From NCBI RefSeq assembly GCF_006516955.1, contig NZ_VHLG01000004.1, positions 391,049 through 455,048 of the forward strand: 64,000 nucleotides of DNA, given 5' to 3'. Position 1 is the stretch's first letter, and the number at the start of each line of letters is the position of its first letter. Positions 46,534-54,718 of the stretch are shown piece by piece. Below the pieces are notes generated by a model, which saw only the letters and a program-made list of their open reading frames with translations, did no database searches and had not been told where the DNA came from. Both the position numbers and the translations under genes were made by a program. Source of the DNA: Martelella alba (GTDB taxonomy: Bacteria; Pseudomonadota; Alphaproteobacteria; Rhizobiales; Rhizobiaceae).

Positions 46534-47412
46534 ATGATAAACACACCGGACGGCGCAATCGTCGCGATTTCCAGCCATGTCATGCGCGGACGGGTCGGCA
46601 ATCGGGCAATCGTCTTCGCGTTGGAAGCACTCGGCTTCAATAGCTGGGCAATCCCCACCGTCATACTGCCCTTTCATCCGGGCCATGGCGCCGCCGCCAG
46701 ACTGACCTTCGATACAGCCGGATTTTCTGCCGCACTTGACGATCTCGCAACGTCGCGCTGGCGAGGCGAGGTCCGCGCTGTCGTTTCAGGCTATCTCGCA
46801 GATGCAGCCCAGGCCGAGGCGATCGCCGGCTTCATCGCCGCATTGCGTAAGGAAACCCCCGATCTCGTCTATCTCTGCGATCCGGTGATCGGTGATTCCG
46901 GCGGTCTTTATGTGAAAGAAGAAACCGCAATTGCCATTCGCGACCGCCTGCTGCCGCTTGCCGACATTGCCACACCCAACCGTTTTGAGCTTGCCTGGCT
47001 GACGGAAAGGCCTGTCGACGACAATAATGCCATTATCAATGCCGCGCTTTCGCTTGCGCCAGCGGCCGTGGCTGTCACCTCAGCCCACGCCATGATCGCC
47101 GACAGTATCGCCACGCTCTATGTTGACGATCGTCAGGCAATTCTGGCAGAACATCCATTGACAAAGAACCCGCCCAACGGGCTTGGCGACCTGTTTTCCG
47201 GTCTGTTTCTTGCCCGGCATATGGCTGGGTTGCCACTTGCCGAGACACTTGAAAAGGCAACGGCCAGCGTCTTCGAAGTGCTGGCGCATGCCGTGCACGC
47301 CGGAGCCGACGAACTGATGCTGGAAAAGGATCAACAATCGCTGCGCACACCGATGGTAAAAGTTGGACTGCGTCAATTGATGCATCCTTCGCGGCGGCGT
47401 AAAAGACAGTAA
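46534..47412 (+). CDS. pdxY: pyridoxal kinase
   Basis: Salvage kinase making pyridoxal 5'-phosphate. The 292-residue ribokinase-fold protein has AIVAISSHVMRGRVGNRAIVFALEALG (substrate loop), VYLCDPVIGDSGGLYV, ATPNRFELAWLTE and the anion-hole/base region NPPNGLGDLFSGLFLARHMAG, in which Asn-Gly replaces the more usual Gly-Thr before GDLFS. ACGAGGA precedes the ATG. It is divergent from gdhB and followed 50 bases later by the carbonic anhydrase gene. A Lys/Arg-rich tail (HPSRRRKRQ) is present. Confidence 0.92.
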   Translation: MINTPDGAIVAISSHVMRGRVGNRAIVFALEALGFNSWAIPTVILPFHPGHGAAARLTFDTAGFSAALDDLATSRWRGEVRAVVSGYLADAAQAEAIAGFIAALRKETPDLVYLCDPVIGDSGGLYVKEETAIAIRDRLLPLADIATPNRFELAWLTERPVDDNNAIINAALSLAPAAVAVTSAHAMIADSIATLYVDDRQAILAEHPLTKNPPNGLGDLFSGLFLARHMAGLPLAETLEKATASVFEVLAHAVHAGADELMLEKDQQSLRTPMVKVGLRQLMHPSRRRKRQ

Positions 47413-47462
47413 GGTCGCGGCGAAAAAAGACGCGCGACCCCTATAAAAAGGGATGATATCGC

Positions 47463-48101
47463 ATGGAACTGTTCCCCAAGCCGCTTCTTGACGGCTACAA
47501 GAATTTCATGTCCGGCCGTTATGTCGAAGAGCGTGAACGCTATCGCACGCTGGCCGAGGAAGGGCAGAAACCGCAGACATTGATCATTGCCTGCTGTGAT
47601 TCGCGCGCCGGACCGGAAATGATCTTCAATGCGCGACCGGGTGAACTCTTCGTGGTACGCAATGTCGCCAATCTGGTGCCGCCCTATCAGCCTGACGAGC
47701 ACTATCACGGCACCTCTGCCGCCGTCGAATTCGCTGTCGAGGGCCTGAAGGTCAAAAACATCGTCGTGCTCGGACACGGACGCTGCGGCGGCATCCATGC
47801 TGCACTCTCCCCGGAGGCCGAACCGCTTTCACCCGGCGACTTCATTGGCAAATGGACCTCAATGTTGCGCAAGGACGCCCAGCAGATCAATTCCAACGGG
47901 ATCATGACCCCTGCCGAACGGCAGACGGCACTGGAGCGCGTGTCGATCCGCAACTCGGTCAACAATCTGCGCTCCTTCCCGAACATTGTCGACGCGGAGA
48001 AGCAGGGCAAGCTGAAGATCTACGGCGCCTGGTTCGATATTTCCACGGGCGAATTGTGGGTGATGGACACCAAGACAGGCGATTTCAAACGCCCTGACTG
48101 A
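47463..48101 (+). CDS. beta-class carbonic anhydrase
   Basis: Interconverts CO2 and bicarbonate. The 212-residue protein has the zinc ligands and the Asp-Arg dyad in IIACCDSRAGPEMIF, and the second ligand pair in VLGHGRCGGIHAAL. VRNVANLVPPYQPDEHYHGTSAAVEFAVEGLKVKNIVV and the C-terminal YGAWFDISTGELWVMD strand are typical of the class. AAGGGA lies upstream of the ATG. It ends 14 bases before a very strong hairpin shared with the convergent metallopeptidase gene. Cytoplasmic. Confidence 0.95.
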   Translation: MELFPKPLLDGYKNFMSGRYVEERERYRTLAEEGQKPQTLIIACCDSRAGPEMIFNARPGELFVVRNVANLVPPYQPDEHYHGTSAAVEFAVEGLKVKNIVVLGHGRCGGIHAALSPEAEPLSPGDFIGKWTSMLRKDAQQINSNGIMTPAERQTALERVSIRNSVNNLRSFPNIVDAEKQGKLKIYGAWFDISTGELWVMDTKTGDFKRPD

Positions 48102-48115
48102 GCGCTTTTTCAAGA

Positions 48116-48161
48116 CATGATAAAGGCCGGTCCGACAGATGTCGGGCCGGCCTTTATCATG
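48116..48161. terminator. strong bidirectional terminator
   Basis: Perfect 15-bp outer stem (48116-48130 with 48147-48161) containing AAAGGCCGG/CCGGCCTTT, plus an inner CCGAC/GTCGG stem. It lies between the convergent carbonic anhydrase and metallopeptidase genes. Confidence 0.85.
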
Positions 48162-48188
48162 CAAGCTATATTATTCAGGACCCGACGC

Positions 48189-48626
48189 TCAACGGCCAAG
48201 TTCCTGATCGGCACTTTCCTCGATCCGTTCCATATCATCATCGGAAAGGCCGAAATGATGGCCGATCTCATGGATCAAAACATGCGTGACGATATCGCCG
48301 AGCGTTTCTTCATTTTCCGCCCAGTAATCAAGGATCGGCCGGCGATAAAGCGTGATCCGGTTGGGCATCTCGCCGGTTTCCACGGTAAAACGCTCGGAGA
48401 CGCCACGACCCTCGAAAAGACCGAGCAGATCAAAAGGGGTCTCCAGCGCCATATCCTCGAAGACGTCATCGCTTGGGAAATCGGCAATTTCAATGATGAT
48501 ATCTCCGGTGAGCGCGCGAAAAGTCTCCGGCAGCTTGGCATAGGCTTCAATTGCCAGAGACTCGATTGCCTCCAGACCCGGTGCATAACGCTCGCGCCAG
48601 TCTTCACTCTTGTTCATGCGGCCCAT
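48189..48626 (-). CDS. zincin-like metallopeptidase family protein (DUF1025 type)
   Basis: A 145-residue small protein of the minimal zincin group. The motif HVLIHEIGHHFGLSDDDMERIE carries the HExxH zinc site plus a downstream acidic region. The N-terminal half (APGLEAIESLAIEAYAKLPETFRALTGDIIIEIADFPSD) is the usual DUF1025 part. The start is placed at 48626 (MGRMNKSEDW) because AAGGAG lies six bases upstream; the frame runs open to 48683. Proteolytic activity of this family has not been firmly shown. Confidence 0.88.
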   Translation of the reverse strand: MGRMNKSEDWRERYAPGLEAIESLAIEAYAKLPETFRALTGDIIIEIADFPSDDVFEDMALETPFDLLGLFEGRGVSERFTVETGEMPNRITLYRRPILDYWAENEETLGDIVTHVLIHEIGHHFGLSDDDMERIEESADQELGR

Positions 48627-48900
48627 TGTGTCTCCTTGGATGGAGATCATATAGAGCGTTTCCCGCGCCATTTCGAGACGCAATCGCCGGCTTTCTCGCG
48701 TATTGGGCCGCTTTTGGGGCGGCTTTTGCCGAAGAAGACAACAAGTTTGTCAGCGCCAGCGAAAAAAGGCTCCATAAATCGCAAGCGCTACGCTTGACAC
48801 CCCGCCTGCAAGGCCCTAATAACGCCGTCGTTCCGGGCGCCGACGCCCCGGACATGACCCTGACAGCGCACTTTTCATCACAGAAAAGAACGCCCGGTCT

Positions 48901-48977
48901 GGCGGAGTAGCTCAGTAGGTTAGAGCAGAGGAATCATAATCCTTGTGTCGGGGGTTCGAATCCCTCCTCCGCTACCA
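48901..48977 (+). tRNA. tRNA-Met (CAT), elongator type
   Basis: Acceptor GGCGGAG / CTCCGCT, D-arm AGCTCAGTAGGTTAGAGC, anticodon loop ATCATAA (CAT), T-loop GTTCGAATC and encoded CCA. G1-U72 pairing and the sequence resemble rhizobial elongator Met tRNA. A tRNA-Ile(CAU, lysidine-modified) reading is possible but less likely. Confidence 0.9.
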
Positions 48978-49042
48978 AATTTTATTGATAAATTTGCAAC
49001 AACAGAAATTCTACCCACAATACACCCCAAGCCGAACGAAGT

Positions 49043-49846
49043 TCAGGCGGGAACAAGATTGGCAATTCGCGCAGCGGGCCAGTTGTAACCGGATGTGCTG
49101 AACGCGCGATGCGACGACACCTTTATCAACAGGTCTTCGGCCCCGTACGGCCCCTCCAAGGTAAGTTCCTTGAAGCGTTTGGAGTACTTCCAGAACCCGC
49201 CGCCGTAGTTTTCTTCGCCACCTTCTGAATACCACGTCGTTTCTTCAACGTAGCTTTGGTGCCCTGCGAGGCGACCTAGCCAAAATGCCTTGTCTTTCGG
49301 GTCGTACATCCACATGCCGTTTTTGCCGTTGAAGCCGTGAACCCACCGTTCGAAGGTGCGAGGCGAGTAACGCTCGACAAACCAGCCGCCATGTCGTGGC
49401 GTGCCTTCGTCCCAAACGTTCGACTTGAGGAAGGGTATCCAAATTTGAGCGATGCCCGCACGCGCGTATGACGAAGCGCGGCGCTCGATTTCGTCTAGAC
49501 CTATCGGGGTGTGTTGCAGTTCGAACGCGATTTGAAGTCCCTTCGGCGACCATGCCATAACGTCGGCGCGGCGGTCGCCCGGCAAGGTGTTGACGATGAA
49601 TTCAACTTCCGCCCGTAGCCCCCGCACCTTGAGCGCGTCCGACACAAGAACCTTTGCTTCCATATGGGCGCGCGTCTCGCCTGTCGCCCATGTGCAGTCT
49701 GTCGGCGGCTTGTGCGCGAAGTGGGGAACGACCTTCCGGCCCTTCTTAAGCACGACCTTACCACGGCACTTCGGACAATGATAAGTTGGCCCGCGTTCGG
49801 CGGAAAATGCGTCGATTCGGCACCCCTCAAGTTCAGCAACAAGCAT
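49043..49846 (-). CDS. CoiA-like nuclease-domain protein, possibly of mobile origin
   Basis: A 267-residue protein. The N-terminal zinc-finger-like segment YHCPKCRGKVVLKKGRKVVPHFAHK and the following ETRAHMEAKVLVSDAL, EVEFIVNTLPGDRRADVMAW and LQIAFELQHTPIGLDEIERRASSYARAGIAQIWI form a CoiA-type restriction-endonuclease-like fold (the RRADV Asp and the ELQ Glu are probable active-site residues). The C-terminal 130 residues are not recognised and are rich in Trp, Tyr and Gly. ATG 49846 follows AGGGG. It lies alone 65 bases past tRNA-Met. CoiA acts in competence in Gram-positive bacteria; similar proteins also occur on mobile elements. No competence neighbours are present. Confidence 0.75.
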   Translation of the reverse strand: MLVAELEGCRIDAFSAERGPTYHCPKCRGKVVLKKGRKVVPHFAHKPPTDCTWATGETRAHMEAKVLVSDALKVRGLRAEVEFIVNTLPGDRRADVMAWSPKGLQIAFELQHTPIGLDEIERRASSYARAGIAQIWIPFLKSNVWDEGTPRHGGWFVERYSPRTFERWVHGFNGKNGMWMYDPKDKAFWLGRLAGHQSYVEETTWYSEGGEENYGGGFWKYSKRFKELTLEGPYGAEDLLIKVSSHRAFSTSGYNWPAARIANLVPA

Positions 49847-50518
49847 CGCCACCCCTGCATATCGTCTACGGCGGTGATAATATCATAGATATTGTGGTGA
49901 AACGAAAAAGACCGCGCCCGAAAGCGCAGTCGCTGGCACTTGGCCTTGTTTTTACTTGTAATCCTGAAAGCCCGAATATGTTGGACTTCGGCCCGCGATG
50001 CTTCAACTTCGGCGATGCCGGCGGGGTTGTCGTTCGCCGCGTGAATGTCGCCGACAAGCAGTTCGTCGTTTTTCAAGGTCTTCTGCACGCCCGAGCCTTC
50101 GTCGAGCGCCTTTTAGCCGTCCCGTGCCGTTAGCCCGGCGATGCCGCCTGCCTTGATCGTATCTATGTCCTTGCAAATCCATATGGGGGCAGCCGAGCTT
50201 GCCCACAGGGCAGTGTTTCAGCAAGCCGGCAATCACAATCTCAGGTCAAGTAACCAAAAGTGGCACCAAAAACTTGACGTAATGCATCAAAACCACAGCA
50301 GCACAAAGACTTGGAACCTATTCAGCCGTCGAATTTTTCCTGAAAAAACAATGCAATACTCACAAACGTGGAGAATAGTTCATCTTGCCATCAAGTTGCC
50401 AAGAAGAAACTGAACAAGACGAAAATAATTCAATTAGACTGTGGCCGCGCCCCATGGTTGAAGCCACGCTCGACAGAATGTTCACCAAGAAGACGGCCAG
50501 GGCCGAAAAGAGAACTCA
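49847..50518. other. gene-poor, lower-GC region after the CoiA-like gene, with possible gene remnants
   Basis: No intact gene is supported. On the minus strand about 50225-49940 one frame reads like protein (AAPIWICKDIDTIKAGGIAGLTARDG, stop, then KTLKNDELLVGDIHAANDNPAGIAEVEASRAEVQ), suggesting a decayed or split gene. The stretch 50230-50518 is clearly richer in A and T than its neighbours and holds an inverted repeat GTCAAGT...ACTTGAC (50245-50278). No copy of the tRNA 3' end was seen. Confidence 0.4.
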
Positions 50519-51175
50519 ATGATACACGCAGAACCACCCAAAGCGGCGACGGAAACCTGTGCCGACAGGGCCTACGCCTTCATCCGCGGACAGATCCTGG
50601 ATGGCGAGTATGGCGCCGGCATGCTGCTCAATCCTGCAGAAATCGCGGAAAAGCTGGTTTTCAGCGTGATCCCGGTCCGCGAGGCCATGATCCGACTGAA
50701 GGCACGTGGCCTGCTGACCCAGAGCGGACGTTCTGGCTATTGCATCGCCACGATCGAGCCAGCAGAAGCAACCATTATCTACAAGGCACTCGCAGCCATC
50801 TATACCAGCGCCATTGAACGCTACATCGATACCCGCAGAATGACGCTCGGTGCAATCGACATAAATGCGCTTCAGGGCGAAGACGGCAGCTTCGACAAGC
50901 GGGCCTATATCGCCCTCTCACACGAGGTCAGCCGAGCACTCCTGACCAAGAACGAATATGAGGTCACACTGGTTCTGCTCGACAGGCTCTGCGTTATCAA
51001 TGCCTGTCTTCTTCGACACTCCGATGTGCTGCAAAAAGGCTGTACCGATCTGGTCAAGGTCTGTGAGCTGACCCGCAGCTATAGCCTGGAGGCCGTCGAC
51101 TATTACAAGAAAATGATTGCCTATATCGTCAATATAATTGCCACTGAGATTGCACCCAAATGGGTCTCCTGGTGA
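50519..51175 (+). CDS. GntR-family transcriptional regulator
   Basis: A 218-residue regulator. The winged helix (about residues 14-80) reads ADRAYAFIRGQILDGEYGAGMLLNPAEIAEKLVFSVIPVREAMIRLKARGLLTQSGRSGYCIA, the GntR pattern with VIPVREAMIRL as recognition helix. The C-terminal helical part (SHEVSRALLTKNEYEVTLVLLDRLCVINACLLRHSDVLQKGC...) resembles an FCD-like effector domain but lacks clear metal-binding His/Asp spacing. It stands at the edge of the peptide-type catabolic cluster and converges on the HExxxGH peptidase gene; whether it controls that cluster is unknown. The ribosome site is weak. Confidence 0.82.
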   Translation: MIHAEPPKAATETCADRAYAFIRGQILDGEYGAGMLLNPAEIAEKLVFSVIPVREAMIRLKARGLLTQSGRSGYCIATIEPAEATIIYKALAAIYTSAIERYIDTRRMTLGAIDINALQGEDGSFDKRAYIALSHEVSRALLTKNEYEVTLVLLDRLCVINACLLRHSDVLQKGCTDLVKVCELTRSYSLEAVDYYKKMIAYIVNIIATEIAPKWVSW

Positions 51176-51294
51176 ACCCCGTGTGGCATGCCGGGGGAGC
51201 GTGCCCGAACGGAATATGACTTATCCCGTTCCGGTAAAGGCTCTGGCACGGCCCCGGGAGAGAAAATCAAGCCCCGAGGCCTGATCGGCTGCGA

Positions 51295-52491
51295 TTACTG
51301 TCCCGTCTCGCGAAAGCGGGGCAGCGTCGAAGGCGTATGCATCTGACCGTAAAGCGCAGCCCAGAAGGTCGGACGCTCCTCCCGCGCAACGCTCTGCCAA
51401 ACCGCGTCCACGGCACGTTCGCCGGCCCAATAGGCATAGACAAAGGGTGCTCTCAACCCATGACTGAGAAATGCCAGTCGGCCAGAAACCGTTTTTGCCG
51501 ACTGAAAGCCCGCTTCCGCGATGGCTGGCACAATATCTTCAAGCAGCTTGCCTTCCTGATGCATCATCCAGGCCGCATTGCAGCGCAATGCGCTTCTGAG
51601 CCGCTGCAGTGCAATGGCAACGGCATCGTCAGGCGTATCGTCCCAATCGAGGAAAGCCATGCCATTATCGGCAATCCCCTCAAAAAGCGCACTTGACGCC
51701 GAAGATGTGACCACCTGGGCGCCATCCAGCGGCATGATCCCATCGTTGACATAGGCCTCGCGCAGGCCCAGGTGAACCAGATGGCCCGGAAACGCCTCAT
51801 GGGTTGCCAGATGCTTCAGGTCATAGGTCGTATAGGGGAAATCAAGATTGAGCAGAACCTTGCGGCCGAGATAGTCACAATAGGCTGAAAATGGCTTGTC
51901 CGTGACGCCAACAGGTTCGATCCATTCCTGTGAAAAATCATACATGGTCTGGACGGTGCGTTGCCGCGCCTCGACCATGATCACGCGCAGGACTGAGATC
52001 ACGTCGTCGGGCGCAACCCGTCTGGCCTCTTCCCAGCGGCAGATGTCGGTCGCAAGATCGCCGTCGCGAAACCCAAGTTCATCGAGCGCCTGACGCATGG
52101 CCATGCGGTATTCACCAAGGATTTCATCCGATACGGGACCCGGCTCGATGCGGATCTGCCGCCGCAACCGGTCGGCGAAGCTGATCGGCTTCGCCTCGAA
52201 TGTATCGATCAGCGCATCAAGCGAGTCGACCATCTCCAGCACGTAATCACGCCGGAGCGGCACGATGTCGGCGACCGTCACGCGCTCCGCAAGGCTGGCA
52301 AGTGCATCGCGTGCCTCGGCATAGTCCGTGAAGGAACGGGCGTCGACCGGCGCGACCGAAACAGGGATCAGCCCTTCCGCATTGAGAAAACCATCACCAC
52401 TACTCAGACTGCGATAAAGCTGATCCAGACCGGCGGTAATTTCCGCAAGCTCCCGGCCACTGTCCATCATGACACGCCCGCGCTCAGACAT
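51295..52491 (-). CDS. HExxxGH metallopeptidase-like protein (DUF885-related), compact form
   Basis: A 398-residue putative zinc peptidase. The motif DLKHLATHEAFPGHLVHLGLREAYV, near residue 232, matches the HEAxPGH zinc site of DUF885-type proteins. Downstream SALFEGIADNGMAFLDWDD supplies a plausible third ligand Glu (EGIA). The family is usually well over 500 residues, so this is a short version lacking much of the N-terminal helical part. No signal peptide. The ATG overlaps the stop of the aldo/keto reductase gene by eight bases, with AAGGAGG inside that gene, so the two are translationally coupled. Confidence 0.72.
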   Translation of the reverse strand: MSERGRVMMDSGRELAEITAGLDQLYRSLSSGDGFLNAEGLIPVSVAPVDARSFTDYAEARDALASLAERVTVADIVPLRRDYVLEMVDSLDALIDTFEAKPISFADRLRRQIRIEPGPVSDEILGEYRMAMRQALDELGFRDGDLATDICRWEEARRVAPDDVISVLRVIMVEARQRTVQTMYDFSQEWIEPVGVTDKPFSAYCDYLGRKVLLNLDFPYTTYDLKHLATHEAFPGHLVHLGLREAYVNDGIMPLDGAQVVTSSASSALFEGIADNGMAFLDWDDTPDDAVAIALQRLRSALRCNAAWMMHQEGKLLEDIVPAIAEAGFQSAKTVSGRLAFLSHGLRAPFVYAYWAGERAVDAVWQSVAREERPTFWAALYGQMHTPSTLPRFRETGQ

Positions 52492-53449
52492 GGCCGGCGA
52501 CCTCCTTGGGGTGATAGGGCGCTTCCATCAATGCAATATCCTCGTCGCTCAGCGACACCTCAAGAGCGGCGACGGCGGCATCGAACTGATGCAGCTTGGA
52601 TATGCCGACCAGCGGCGCGGTGATACCGGGGCGCGTCGCCACCCAGGCATAGGCGATTTCTGCCATCGAACGGCCGTGACGCCCGGCAACCGCCCGCACG
52701 GCTTCGATAACCTGGCTATCCTGCGCGGCGGTGCGGTCATAAAGGGCGCCCGCCGTGCCATCGGTTTTCGACCGCGTCGTGTCGCCGCGTCCGGCAAGAC
52801 GGCCACGGGCCAGCGGGCTCCATGGGATAACACCAATGCCCTCAGCCCGGCACATCGGCAGCATTTCGCGCTCCTCCTCACGATAGATGAGATTGTAGTG
52901 CGGCTGCATCGACACGAAGGGCGCCCAGCCATGGGCGCGCTGCAGGCCAAGCGCCTTCATGAACTGCCAGGCAAACATCGACGACGCGCCGAGATAGCGG
53001 ACCTTGCCGGAACGCACGACATCATTCAGTGCATCCAGCGTTTCCTCCAGCGGCGTTTCATAATCGAAGCGGTGCAACTGCCAGAGATCGAGATAGTCCG
53101 TGCCAAGGCGTTTCAGACTGCCATCAATGGATTCGAAAACATGCTTGCGCGACAGACCGCGATCATTCGGATCATCGCTCATCGGGTTATAAAGCTTGCT
53201 GGCGATCACCAGCTTGTGACGGGGAAGCCCGGACAGGAGATTGCCCAGCACCGTCTCGCTGGCGCCACGCGAATACATGTCAGCCGTATCGAAGAAATTG
53301 ATGCCGAGATCGAGCGCCTTTTCGACAATCGGGCGCGCACCGCCTTCATCCAGCACCCATGGCGCCCATTCCGGTGAACCGAAGGTCATGCAGCCAAGCC
53401 CCAGCCGCGACACTTTCAGACCCGTTTTTCCCAGAGAGACATAATCCAT
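52484..53449 (-). CDS. aldo/keto reductase
   Basis: A 321-residue NADPH-dependent TIM-barrel oxidoreductase. It starts MDYVSLGKTGLKVSRLGLGCMTFGSPEW. FFDTADMYSRGASETVLGNLL holds the catalytic Asp and Tyr, with the Lys in LVIASKLYNPMSDD and the His in YLDLWQLHRFDYETPLEETLDALNDVVRSGKVRYLGASSMFAWQF. The coenzyme end IGVIPWSPLARGRLAGRGD is typical of the AKR subfamily of YajO-like enzymes. An ATG at 53467 is an alternative start. The gene is coupled to the downstream peptidase gene and divergent from the second GntR-type regulator. Its substrate is unknown. Confidence 0.9.
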   Translation of the reverse strand: MDYVSLGKTGLKVSRLGLGCMTFGSPEWAPWVLDEGGARPIVEKALDLGINFFDTADMYSRGASETVLGNLLSGLPRHKLVIASKLYNPMSDDPNDRGLSRKHVFESIDGSLKRLGTDYLDLWQLHRFDYETPLEETLDALNDVVRSGKVRYLGASSMFAWQFMKALGLQRAHGWAPFVSMQPHYNLIYREEEREMLPMCRAEGIGVIPWSPLARGRLAGRGDTTRSKTDGTAGALYDRTAAQDSQVIEAVRAVAGRHGRSMAEIAYAWVATRPGITAPLVGISKLHQFDAAVAALEVSLSDEDIALMEAPYHPKEVAGHV

Positions 53450-53663
53450 TAGTACACCATTTCCCATTCAACAACCTGTATCGGAAAGCGCTTTCCGCCA
53501 CGAAAGCCAAGCTTCCGTCAAATACGACCCCTATTCAGCGCTTGAGAGGGACATAAGTGCACAAAATTGACGCGTATGCAATTTGTATTCAAAAATTAGG
53601 CAGTCCCTCTTGCCAATTGCAAAATGCTTGCTAGGCTGTAGGTGTATCAATTGGAAAGAACAC

Positions 53664-54704
53664 ATGTTCCCGATCGAAGCTTCCAGTATCGACAAATCGC
53701 TGCCGGTCCCTGTGGGGACCCAATTGCACGGACTGATGAGCTACACGCTTGCTTTCGGGAATATTCCGCACGGCACGAAATTGCCTTCGGTCCGCCAGCT
53801 CGCCAATGATCTCGGCATTGCGCCCATGACAGTTGCGGAGGTCTACAAGAAACTGCGCGATGCCGGCCAGGTGGAGATGCGCCCCGGCCTTGGCGCCTAT
53901 TCGGTACTCGGCGCCCACCACAAGAACCGCGACGCTCTGCCGATTGATGATCTCAGGGAGGATATCGCCCGGCTGATCGAAAAGGCGGAAAGTTTCGGCC
54001 TTTCAACCATGTCGCTGGTCTCTATGATCAATGCCCAGGCACGCCTGCCGAAGGCGGAAGCGACGCTGGACATCATCTTCGTCTGCATTTTTGAAGGGCC
54101 GGGCCGCGACTATGTCGAGGAATTGAAGCCGGTCTTTGCGCCTCAGGACCATGTGCGGCTGGTGCCGCTGGACCTGCTTGCCACGTCTGAAGAATGGCGC
54201 GAAGCCTGTGAAAAGGCCGATCTCGTCCTGACTTTTCTGCATCGCGAAGCGGAAGTGCGTGGCCATGCGCCAAACGCCAATGTTTTGGGCCTGCACTTCA
54301 TTCCCTCGCAAAAAACGCGACAGAATCTGGCCGGGCTTGATCCGCGCGCCCATGTCGCCGCCGTCACCCATTTCAAGGAATATATCGCGATCATGCGACC
54401 GAGCGTGCGCGAATTCGCGCCCCATGTCTCCGATATCACGGTGACGTGGTCCTCGGCACCGGACCTGAAGGAAACGCTTTCCCGGTGCGATGCCGTGGTT
54501 TTCGCATCCGGTGCTGACGAGGTCGCAGAACGCGCAGCCCCCGGCGCCTTCTGCTTCGAATACCGGCACGCGCCGGATCCGGGGCATATCGAAAGTGTGC
54601 TGACGCCTCAGCTTGCCCTGCTCCGGCGCCAGCACATGTCAACCGAAACTGCTGAGCCGCGCAGCCCGCAAAAGAAGGCGGTCGCCTCGGCGCTTCGATC
54701 CTAA
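53664..54704 (+). CDS. GntR-type winged-helix regulator with a long unrecognised effector domain
   Basis: A 346-residue regulator. The winged helix (about residues 15-85) includes LHGLMSYTLAFGNIPHGTKLPSVRQLANDLGIAPMTVAEVYKKLRDAGQVEMRPGLGAYSV, a clear GntR domain. The remaining 260 residues start with a helical linker and then form an alternating alpha/beta region (ATLDIIFVCIF, HVRLVPLDLLA, ADLVLTFLHRE, HVAAVTHFKEYIAIM, CDAVVFASGADEVAERA). This is neither FCD, UTRA nor a full aminotransferase domain, and may bind a ligand. GGAAAG precedes the ATG. It stops 14 bases before the dpp-type binding-protein gene, so it is probably the local regulator. Confidence 0.8.
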   Translation: MFPIEASSIDKSLPVPVGTQLHGLMSYTLAFGNIPHGTKLPSVRQLANDLGIAPMTVAEVYKKLRDAGQVEMRPGLGAYSVLGAHHKNRDALPIDDLREDIARLIEKAESFGLSTMSLVSMINAQARLPKAEATLDIIFVCIFEGPGRDYVEELKPVFAPQDHVRLVPLDLLATSEEWREACEKADLVLTFLHREAEVRGHAPNANVLGLHFIPSQKTRQNLAGLDPRAHVAAVTHFKEYIAIMRPSVREFAPHVSDITVTWSSAPDLKETLSRCDAVVFASGADEVAERAAPGAFCFEYRHAPDPGHIESVLTPQLALLRRQHMSTETAEPRSPQKKAVASALRS

Positions 54705-54718
54705 CCAGAGGGACTTAG

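Noticed and set aside
48978..50518. An attachment-site repeat of the tRNA-Met 3' end
   Set aside because: No second copy of the tRNA 3' sequence was found by eye in the following 1.5 kb, so no attachment site is annotated.
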